In this document: positions 1 through 6,527 of the stretch, piece by piece
Numbering within the stretch: the first letter of the stretch is position 1
How the letters are laid out: the number at the start of each line of letters is the position of its first letter
DNA from: Sphaerochaetaceae bacterium
GTDB lineage: Bacteria > Spirochaetota > Spirochaetia > Sphaerochaetales > Sphaerochaetaceae
Assembly: GCA_024405065.1 (NCBI GenBank)
Contig: JAKSPF010000041.1
Span: forward strand, 1-9,346
DNA: 9,346 bases
Reading direction: 5' to 3'
The notes under the pieces: model-generated
Told to the model about the DNA's origin: nothing
Databases searched by the model: none
What the model saw: only the letters and a program-made list of their open reading frames with translations
Made by a program: the position numbers and the translations under genes

Positions 1-1
1 T

Positions 2-328
2 GTTACCCGCTATCTTGCAAGTACTACTGATGGTGCAAATTTTACAGTTTACGAAGGCAGTGGCGTGACAACTTCAGTACGTGTTGAGAGACCATCTATG
101 GGAGACGACAAGTATTACCATGGTTATTTTGACGGGCTTGGTGCCGGTATTAAGTGGAAAACGGAAAATTATGACGGAAAATTCTGTACAACCGACAAAA
201 TTTACATCGTGAAGCTGGATACTGACGGTAAGACAGTTTCTGCGTCAAAGAAAATTTCAGACATAATCGGAGCGATACGTTCTGATGATGCGGGTAAAAC
301 AAAGAATCTCGGGACGAATGTGATATGA
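2..328 (+). CDS. C-terminal part of an unrecognised protein (5' end outside the window)
   Basis: The frame is open from base 2, so this is the last 108 residues of a longer protein; the GTG at 65 is an internal valine codon, not a convincing start. I do not recognise the family. The fragment is rich in Tyr, Gly, Asp and Thr and has alternating polar/hydrophobic stretches (for example YLASTTDGANFTVYEG and DKIYIVKLDTDGKTV). This suggests a beta-rich extracytoplasmic domain, perhaps a propeller or BNR-like repeat protein, but that is only inference. No transmembrane segment is visible in this part. Its TGA (326-328) overlaps the ATG of the tolC-like gene as ATGA, so the two are almost certainly co-transcribed and translationally coupled. 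It may therefore be an extra envelope component of the efflux operon. There is no sign of frameshift or decay. Confidence 0.7.
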   Translation, partial: VTRYLASTTDGANFTVYEGSGVTTSVRVERPSMGDDKYYHGYFDGLGAGIKWKTENYDGKFCTTDKIYIVKLDTDGKTVSASKKISDIIGAIRSDDAGKTKNLGTNVI

Positions 329-1695
329 TGAAGAAACTGATTTGTTTGGCCGTAGGGCTGGCATGTCTGTTTTCTCTGAATGCGGTGACCGCTGATGAGC
401 TGCAGGAGCTGCTCATGATATCCAATGCAGGTATAAACAACGCAAGAGAGGAGCTTCTCAAAGCACAGCTTGACCTGAAAGATGCAAAGGCGGATTTCGC
501 TCCGAAAATAGATATGCTGCTTACAGGTTCGTACCTTCCGAATCCTGTAGACCCGATTTACCTTAACCCGGGAGACTATCTTTCAATCCCCGAAATCACC
601 TATCCCAGTCAGTATCTGGAGGTGTTCAAGGGACAGGAAAAGTCATTCTACCTGTTTTCTCTTTCATTGGTTCAGCCCATATTCACTTGGGGTAAGCTGA
701 TAAAACAGGACAAGATATACACCGAGGTCTGCAATATAAGAACTTTACAGTTGCAGGATGCTCAGGATAAGGCACTGACAGAGTTGAAGACACGTCTTGT
801 TGCTCTTGAATATCTGAAGCAGATAAGCGGAATACTGGAGGAGCAGACAAAACTTGCAGACCGTCTTGTAGAACTTGCAGACAGCGGATACAGACACGGG
901 GTGATGATAAAGACGGAAGCTATGGATGCACATGTGAAAGCCGGACAGGTGGGAACTGCACAGGCTCAGGTGAATTCGCAGATAAAAATACAGGAAACTG
1001 CCGTGGCAAATCTCTGCGGACTTGAAGAGTTTGATTCTGCGGAACTGGAACCTGTTGATTTGGAAGAAACCTCTGAACTTGCGGAAAAGATACTTTCCTT
1101 CTCTCAGGATTCTCTTGTTACCATGAGTCTTGCCGATTCCAGAACCAATATGGCAATGCTTTCTTCTCTGGTAGAGATTGCGGATCTGACAAAAGGTGTA
1201 GCCAGTGCATCTGTCAACTGGAAACCGAATGTTGCCCTGATGGCAGGAATTTCTTACGGCGGAAGCCGATTTCCTCTGATTGAAACGGACTGGACTCGCA
1301 AGGACAGATGGAGCGCCAGAATTTCCGTGGCAATACAGGACACCCTTTTTGACGGCGGAAAAGCAATAAGGGACGTGAAGAGAAAGGCAAGTGAACTTGC
1401 GCAGAAGTCAATTGACAGAGAAGATGCAAGACATCAGATAAGACAGTCTGTTGTGGAAAACTACACCAATCTTGAATACTACCGTTCTGATTTGGCTTAC
1501 AGACTTTCCGTTGAGGAACAGAAACGGGCACAGGTTGATGTGAAGAAAGATCTGCTTGATACCGGATACAAGAGTGAGGCTGAGTATCTGCAGACCCTGA
1601 TAGACATGAATACTGCGCAGATAGAGGCAATTCAGGACAAGCTGAATATGGCTACCTGTGTCAACACTTTGTCGTATCTTTCAGGTCTTGACTGA
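325..1695 (+). CDS. TolC-family outer membrane efflux channel
   Basis: This encodes the outer-membrane exit duct of a tripartite efflux pump, 456 residues, close to the usual TolC/OEP size. Residues 1-23 form a signal peptide: lysines, a hydrophobic core, then VTA before DELQ. The mature protein shows two similar halves (about 30-235 and 260-455) rich in long amphipathic Gln/Ala/Glu/Leu helices, the pattern of the OEP repeat that builds the periplasmic alpha-barrel. Gly/aromatic-rich beta stretches (about 60-120 and 300-345, including ISYGGSRFPL and DTLFDGGKAI) fit the membrane beta-barrel strands. ATG at 325 overlaps the preceding stop; a second ATG follows at 328. No strong ribosome-binding site is seen, so translation probably depends on coupling. 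Adaptor and RND permease genes follow directly. The protein has no lipobox cysteine, unlike OprM-type channels. The family is secure; the substrate is unknown. Confidence 0.92.
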   Translation: MMKKLICLAVGLACLFSLNAVTADELQELLMISNAGINNAREELLKAQLDLKDAKADFAPKIDMLLTGSYLPNPVDPIYLNPGDYLSIPEITYPSQYLEVFKGQEKSFYLFSLSLVQPIFTWGKLIKQDKIYTEVCNIRTLQLQDAQDKALTELKTRLVALEYLKQISGILEEQTKLADRLVELADSGYRHGVMIKTEAMDAHVKAGQVGTAQAQVNSQIKIQETAVANLCGLEEFDSAELEPVDLEETSELAEKILSFSQDSLVTMSLADSRTNMAMLSSLVEIADLTKGVASASVNWKPNVALMAGISYGGSRFPLIETDWTRKDRWSARISVAIQDTLFDGGKAIRDVKRKASELAQKSIDREDARHQIRQSVVENYTNLEYYRSDLAYRLSVEEQKRAQVDVKKDLLDTGYKSEAEYLQTLIDMNTAQIEAIQDKLNMATCVNTLSYLSGLD

Positions 1696-1729
1696 TTTAC
1701 GCAGAAAACTTACTTGAGGAGTTAGAAAT

Positions 1730-2941
1730 ATGAAGATAACAAATAAATTCAGAGACAATCTGAAAGAGGCTCTTGCAAAAAGTGCGCATTACAGAAGTCT
1801 TTCAAAAGAAGAAAAAAATAAGTTCAGAGAGGAACTCAGAAACGATATTCACGCAAGAATGCGTCAGCATTCAAAGTTGCATTCCGGTTTTTTAAGGTAT
1901 CTTGCACTTGTTATATTTGCGCTTGCATCGTTTTTCGGTCTCAGAGCCTTTTTCCTGAGCCGCAAGCCTGTTGAGTACGTTTCTCCGGAACCTCCTGTAA
2001 GTGTGGAAAAACCGGTTATCAGATCTCTTCAGAAGAGCATTGCAATAAATGCGTATGTTGAAGCGGATGCCATGATACCTGTTGTTCCTCTTGTTGCCGG
2101 AAATCTTACGGAGTACTATGCTCAGGCAGGAATGGAAGTTCACGAGGGAGATTTGCTTGCTGTTGTTGATCCGGAACCTTACAGGCTTCAGATGGCACAG
2201 GCGGAAGCGGCATACTTGGGTTATGAAAACACTTTCAGCAGAATAGAGAAGCTTTATGAATCAAAAGCAGTATCACATCAGGATTACGATACAGTGAAGG
2301 CTCAGAGAGATGCCTATAAAGCACAGTGGGAACTTGCAAAGATGCAGCTTGGATATTCTGATGTTACCGCAACTGTTGACGGAACAATTCTGATTGCACC
2401 TCAGGCAAAAGGCTCGGCAGTGAACAGTACAATGCCCGTTGCGGTTCTTGCGGATCTTGACAACCTTGTTGTGAAGGTTCAGGTTCCGGAGAAGTATTTT
2501 ACCGTATTCATGAACGGGGCAGCAGGGCTGAAAGCGGAAATAACCAGACCCGGAAGTGATGGAGTCAGTGAGGAAATCACAGTACCGGCACAGTTCAAAT
2601 CAATTGCGCCTTATGTGAATGCTACGGCAAAAACCTTTGAAGTGACTCTTTCTCTGAAGAATGAATCACGCAATTTCCGTCCGGGAATGTTTGTCAAGGC
2701 AAAAATAATGTATGACATTCTTGAAGGTGTTCCTACTATGACTCAGAAGGCAAAGAAAAATGACGGTTCGGTCTATATCTACGATCCGCAGACCAGAAAA
2801 GTGTCATGGATTGAAAGTGTGGATCTCAGCCAGAATGATGATTACTTTGAAGTTCCGAGCAACCTTGCCTACACATATTTTGTAACAACCGGACAGGGGA
2901 ATCTCTTTGACGGTCAGACGGTCAATGCCGAGAATATCTGA
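1730..2941 (+). CDS. RND efflux periplasmic adaptor (membrane fusion protein, HlyD/AcrA type)
   Basis: The 403-residue adaptor should link the inner-membrane RND permease to the TolC-like channel. Residues 1-52 are highly charged and should be cytoplasmic, followed by one membrane anchor (about 54-75, FLRYLALVIFALASFFG). Next come the first half of the biotinyl-lipoyl domain (about 110-150, VHEGDLLAVVDPEPY), a short helical hairpin (about 150-207, KLYESKAVSHQDYD is typical), the second lipoyl half (about 208-240), a beta-barrel domain (about 245-330, ending NFRPGMFVKAKI) and a membrane-proximal domain to the end (VTTGQGNLFDGQTV). It is anchored by a transmembrane helix rather than a lipobox cysteine, and its cytoplasmic leader is longer than AcrA-type adaptors have. 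The start is set by GAGGAG at 1716-1721, 8 nt before the ATG. It lies 34 bp after the channel gene and 12 bp before the permease gene. Confidence 0.92.
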   Translation: MKITNKFRDNLKEALAKSAHYRSLSKEEKNKFREELRNDIHARMRQHSKLHSGFLRYLALVIFALASFFGLRAFFLSRKPVEYVSPEPPVSVEKPVIRSLQKSIAINAYVEADAMIPVVPLVAGNLTEYYAQAGMEVHEGDLLAVVDPEPYRLQMAQAEAAYLGYENTFSRIEKLYESKAVSHQDYDTVKAQRDAYKAQWELAKMQLGYSDVTATVDGTILIAPQAKGSAVNSTMPVAVLADLDNLVVKVQVPEKYFTVFMNGAAGLKAEITRPGSDGVSEEITVPAQFKSIAPYVNATAKTFEVTLSLKNESRNFRPGMFVKAKIMYDILEGVPTMTQKAKKNDGSVYIYDPQTRKVSWIESVDLSQNDDYFEVPSNLAYTYFVTTGQGNLFDGQTVNAENI

Positions 2942-2953
2942 GGAATCCGAGAC

Positions 2954-5900
2954 ATGAAATTATCAAGAATAGGTGTTCAGAAACCGGTTGCGGTCGGCAT
3001 AATACTAATTGCCGTCATTGCATTCGGTATATATTCACTCAGCGGGACAAATACTGAGTTCATTGCTGATATTTCCTCTCCGCAGATCATTGTTGTGACG
3101 ATTTATCCGGGCGCATCTGCAGAAGATGTTGAAAAAGATGTTGTCAAGATAATGGAGGACAACTTTGTCACAATACCGAACATAAAGGGAATTGACTCCA
3201 CATGTACCAATTCACTGGGAACGGTGAATATCACTTTCAAGGACGGTATTGACCCTTATGATCAGCTCGGTGAAGTGAGAAACAGAATCAGTGATATGGA
3301 AGCGGATCTTCCGGATAACCTGCAGGGCCGTCCTGAAGCAATGGTCGGCGGTATTGAGATGATTCCCATTGTCTCCTTCACGGTAGAAGGCGGTACTGAT
3401 GTTCTTGCACTTACGGACTACGTTGAAGATACTCTCAAGCCCAGAATCACCAAAGTTGCCGGTGTTTCAAGCGTTGATATCTACGGAGGTGAAAATCTCA
3501 GAGTCAACGTGAAGCTTCGTCTTGATGACCTTGCGGCAAAAGGTGTTGCGCCGCTGACGGTGTACCAGCTCCTCAGTTACAGTAACGTTGATTTACCTGT
3601 GGGTACTGCCGATTACAGAACAAGAAGTGTTGACCTCCGTTATGACGGTACATACAGCTCAATACAGGAAATAAAGGATCTGCCGGTAGGTACGGATGAG
3701 AAAAGTCACATAATTCATTTAAGTGATGTTGCGGATATTTCTCTGTCAAAAGAAGAAGCGGAATACTTTGTATCAAACAACGGAAAACGCCAGATGGTTG
3801 TTGAGATATGTAAGCGTTCTGACGGAAATACGGTGAACATCACCAAGGAAATAAAGCAGATTCTTTCAGATTCCTCACGTGAGACCAACGGAGCGGTGCA
3901 GTACAATATGATTCAGGATGACAGCCGTCTTGTAACTGCTTCACTTAAAACCGTTGTTGAATCAGGTGTGATGGGAATAATAGTTGCAGTTCTTATTGTT
4001 TACTTGTTCATTGCAGATGCAACGGCAACTCTTGTAATAGGTCTTTCAATTCCTCTTTCAATTCTCTTCACCTTCATCGGTATGAGAGTTTCCGGAATAT
4101 CAATCAACCTGATGAGTCTTTCCGGTATGGTTGTTGCGCTCGGATCAATCATAGGAGGTGCAATAGTTGTTCTGGAACAGGTTTACAGATACTACCAGGA
4201 TACAAAGAATCCGTGCAGCGTTGACAGTGCAATATTCCGCGGAACAGATGAGGTTGTAGGTTCTGTTCTGGGAAGTACTCTGACTACTATAGTTGTATTC
4301 ATACCGATAGCCCTGCTGTCCGGAATAATCGGTCAGGTTCTGCATGATGTGTCCCTGACTTTCATTTACGCAATGACGGCATCTCTCATAGTTGCAATCA
4401 TAGTCGTACCGTATCTCCTGAAAGGATTTCTGAAAGAAAACAACAGAAAGCAGGTAAAAAAATCATGGTTCCTCAAGAAAGTTGACTGGCTTGAAAAAAA
4501 GTATGAAAAGAGCATTTCATGGGCTTTGGATTACAAGAGATATGTGATTGTTCTCTGTCTTGTTATTCTCGCCCTGACGGTTTATTCGTTTACAAGCCTG
4601 TCAATGTCATTTATTCCCTCAACGGATAATGATGACTTTTATGTAACAGTTGAATTTCCTGCAGGATACTCTCTGGAAGAAACAAAAGCACAGATGGACA
4701 GAGTTGAAAAGCTTATTGCGGATTCTGTTCCGGAAATAAACAACGCGGTCTATTACTCAGGCAAGGATGACAGTTTCGGTTCGTCAGTTGCCACAGACAA
4801 CTGGGGTTACGGACATATAGTTCTCTGTGAGGTCAAGGAAAGAAAGAGAGACATCCACGAGATAATTCTTGCAACGCAGACATTGCTTGAAACCGAAATA
4901 CCTGATGCCAAAATAGATGCAAAGAACGGAGGTTTTGACCGTCTTGTTTCTTATGTGTCAGGCGGAGGCGGTTACGGACTCACCCTTGTAGGTACGGATG
5001 ACAAACTTCTGTATGATACTGCAAAGAAACTTGAAGCAGAATTGAAGAGAGACCCTGAAGTTGTCACAACAAGTATCAATACAAGTTATGACAGAAAATC
5101 TGCCGTAATTGACATGAGTTATGATTACCTTTCCAGTCTTGGAGTGACCAGTTATGAAGCCGGAGTGACCAGTGCTGTTCTGTTCAGAGGTCTTGATGTA
5201 GCCAACAAATTCACGGATACAGACGGAGAGCGTTACGACATCCATGTGTATTCGGATGCTACCGATAAACCGCTTACAAACGATTTGCTTGCGGGAATAA
5301 ACGTTGTTTCTCAGGCAAAAAACACTGTCTCGTTTGCCTCAATAAGCGGACTGCGTGAAGAAAGAACCGTTACTCAGGTAAATCACAGTGACCGTGCAAA
5401 TACCGTCACCGTAAGTGCAAAAGTCACCGGAGAATCCACAACCGGAGTCACTGCCAGAATGGATGAGTATCTTGCCTCTCACCCGCTCCCTAAAGGAGTT
5501 TCAACTCAGGTAGGCGGTATAGGAGAACTTGTGAATGATTCACTGACACCTATGGTTTCTGCCCTTCTGATTGCAATGTTCCTTGTTTACATAGTGATGG
5601 TCCTTCAGTTCAACAACTACACCCAGCCCATCCTTGTCATGATTACAATACCGTTCTGTATCATCGGTGTAATAATTGCACTTGTTGCGTTTGATTCAAC
5701 GCTTTCACTGCTTTCAATGCTTGGAATTGTCTCTCTGGTAGGTATGGTTGTCAACAACGGTATTCTGATTATTGACTACACAAATATGGTCAGAAAACAG
5801 GGGCGTCAGGAAGTACTCGGAAGTTCACACATCCTTGAAGACTGGGATTCCGGTTTCGGAAGGCTTTCTGAGGAAGATGAGCTGAAAATTCTGTATTCAT

Positions 5901-6271
5901 CCATACCGAGCGCAACTGCAAGCCGTCTCAGACCTATTCTGATGACAACTCTTTCAACAATGCTCGGTGTTGTACCTATGGCAATAAGCAAGGGAGAAGG
6001 TGCAGAGATTTACGCACCGCTGGGACAGTCAATAGCCGGAGGGCTTTTGAGCGGTTCTCTTGTTACTCTCTATCTGATGCCGGTTCTTTACTATCTCAAT
6101 GAAAGGGCTGCGATACAGAAAAAGTACAAAAAGAAAAAAGAGGAGGACGGTTCTGAAATTCAGACGGACGAACCGGAACAGTCCGTAACCGCAACGGAGA
6201 AAGAAACCGTTACCGACAAACCCAAAAGAAAAAGAACCGTAAGAAAGAAGACGGAAACAGAGTCCGAATAA
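2954..6271 (+). CDS. RND-family efflux permease with atypical TM4 (Gly-Gly in place of Asp-Asp)
   Basis: This is the inner-membrane pump subunit, 1105 residues against about 1040 for AcrB-type proteins. The layout is the RND duplication: TM1 at 11-30, a porter half (about 32-330), TM2-6 (about 335-488), TM7 (about 529-549), a second porter half (about 552-865), TM8-12 (about 867-1048). Family signatures are clear: YPGASAEDVEKDVVKIMED, SINLMSLSGMVVALG, VVNNGILIIDY and RLRPILMTTLSTMLGVVP. In TM4, AcrB reads GLLVDDAIVVVE and this protein reads GSIIGGAIVVLE, so both proton-relay aspartates are Gly (401-402). AcrB Lys940 aligns with Asn934, a change also seen in active relatives. The TM11 arginine (993) is kept. 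An acidic cytoplasmic insertion (about 948-985) and a Lys/Glu-rich tail (1055-1105) are extra. AGGA at 2941-2944 precedes the ATG by 9 nt and overlaps the adaptor stop codon. Substrate is unknown; drug, lipid or other export are all possible. Confidence 0.93.
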   Translation: MKLSRIGVQKPVAVGIILIAVIAFGIYSLSGTNTEFIADISSPQIIVVTIYPGASAEDVEKDVVKIMEDNFVTIPNIKGIDSTCTNSLGTVNITFKDGIDPYDQLGEVRNRISDMEADLPDNLQGRPEAMVGGIEMIPIVSFTVEGGTDVLALTDYVEDTLKPRITKVAGVSSVDIYGGENLRVNVKLRLDDLAAKGVAPLTVYQLLSYSNVDLPVGTADYRTRSVDLRYDGTYSSIQEIKDLPVGTDEKSHIIHLSDVADISLSKEEAEYFVSNNGKRQMVVEICKRSDGNTVNITKEIKQILSDSSRETNGAVQYNMIQDDSRLVTASLKTVVESGVMGIIVAVLIVYLFIADATATLVIGLSIPLSILFTFIGMRVSGISINLMSLSGMVVALGSIIGGAIVVLEQVYRYYQDTKNPCSVDSAIFRGTDEVVGSVLGSTLTTIVVFIPIALLSGIIGQVLHDVSLTFIYAMTASLIVAIIVVPYLLKGFLKENNRKQVKKSWFLKKVDWLEKKYEKSISWALDYKRYVIVLCLVILALTVYSFTSLSMSFIPSTDNDDFYVTVEFPAGYSLEETKAQMDRVEKLIADSVPEINNAVYYSGKDDSFGSSVATDNWGYGHIVLCEVKERKRDIHEIILATQTLLETEIPDAKIDAKNGGFDRLVSYVSGGGGYGLTLVGTDDKLLYDTAKKLEAELKRDPEVVTTSINTSYDRKSAVIDMSYDYLSSLGVTSYEAGVTSAVLFRGLDVANKFTDTDGERYDIHVYSDATDKPLTNDLLAGINVVSQAKNTVSFASISGLREERTVTQVNHSDRANTVTVSAKVTGESTTGVTARMDEYLASHPLPKGVSTQVGGIGELVNDSLTPMVSALLIAMFLVYIVMVLQFNNYTQPILVMITIPFCIIGVIIALVAFDSTLSLLSMLGIVSLVGMVVNNGILIIDYTNMVRKQGRQEVLGSSHILEDWDSGFGRLSEEDELKILYSSIPSATASRLRPILMTTLSTMLGVVPMAISKGEGAEIYAPLGQSIAGGLLSGSLVTLYLMPVLYYLNERAAIQKKYKKKKEEDGSEIQTDEPEQSVTATEKETVTDKPKRKRTVRKKTETESE

Positions 6272-6279
6272 CAAAAGAG

Positions 6280-6312
6280 CGGGGTGCCGTAAAGAGGTTG
6301 CCCCGTTTTTTT
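6280..6312 (+). terminator. Rho-independent terminator of the efflux operon
   Basis: Nine bases after the permease stop, CGGGG (6280-6284) pairs with CCCCG (6301-6305), extended inward by two possible G-U pairs. Seven T residues follow (6306-6312). The hairpin is short but GC-rich and correctly placed to end the four-gene unit before the ATPase gene. Confidence 0.82.
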
Positions 6313-6417
6313 ATTTCTGCGGTGTCTGACGCTCAATCTCTGCGACATTTCCTCTCTGCCTTGTAGTTTACACTGTCTGTTTGTCATTCCTTGACCTTGA
6401 ACGTCATACTTGCAGGA

Positions 6418-6429
6418 ACAGTTAACTGT
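6418..6429. promoter_or_regulatory. Perfect 12-bp palindrome, possible operator
   Basis: ACAGTTAACTGT is perfectly self-complementary and ends two bases before the tandem repeats that lead into the ATPase gene. A dimeric regulator could bind here, but no matching regulator is identified. A 12-bp palindrome can also occur by chance, so this is only a candidate. Confidence 0.3.
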
Positions 6430-6431
6430 CT

Positions 6432-6500
6432 CCGTCGAAAAAAGTGGATTGAAACCGTCGAAAAAAGTGGATTGAAACCGTCGAAAAAAGTGGATTGAAA
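6432..6500 (+). repeat. Three perfect tandem copies of a 23-bp unit
   Basis: Copies lie at 6432-6454, 6455-6477 and 6478-6500 with no mismatch and no spacer. Each unit starts CCGTCG, has six A, then GTGGATTGAAA. With the following C, each copy gives GTGGATTGAAAC, the same twelve bases that end many type I-C CRISPR repeats. There are no spacers and no cas genes, so this is not a working CRISPR array. The A run of the last copy with its G (6484-6490) can pair with the C and T run just after it (6501-6507). The block sits directly upstream of the ATPase promoter and may be a regulatory repeat or a mobile-element footprint. Confidence 0.95.
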
Positions 6501-6513
6501 CTTTTTTTTGAGA

Positions 6514-6519
6514 TACAAT
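6514..6519 (+). promoter_or_regulatory. Probable -10 box for the ATPase gene (leaderless transcript)
   Basis: TACAAT matches the -10 consensus TATAAT at five of six bases. The usual start point, 6-8 bases downstream, falls at about 6526-6527, immediately before the ATG at 6528. No good -35 is at normal spacing; the TTGAAA ending the third repeat (6495-6500) is only 13 bases away. Either an activator helps or the -35 is weak. Confidence 0.5.
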
Positions 6520-6527
6520 CATAACAG

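Noticed and set aside
65..328. Complete small gene of 87 codons starting at GTG 65
   Set aside because: The same frame stays open to the window edge, there is no ribosome-binding site before the GTG, and the residues before it (YLASTTDGANFTVYEG) look like continuous protein. It is treated as a truncated 3' end.
1214..1630. Minus-strand 138-residue reading frame inside the tolC-like gene
   Set aside because: It lies wholly antisense to a well-supported gene, with a composition (Ser, Pro, Gln, Cys rich) expected from reading a coding strand backwards.
6391..6420. Promoter starting from TTGACC at 6391
   Set aside because: The -35-like hexamer is good, but no -10-like sequence lies 16-18 bases downstream, so the pair cannot be supported.
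6432..6501. CRISPR array
   Set aside because: The repeats abut with no spacers, there are only three copies of 23 bp, and no cas gene is in the window. Only the CRISPR-like end motif is reported.
6160..6522. Minus-strand 120-residue reading frame across the terminator and tandem repeats
   Set aside because: It overlaps the permease tail antisense, runs through the operon terminator and encodes the 23-bp repeat as low-complexity sequence. It resembles no family and has no ribosome-binding site.
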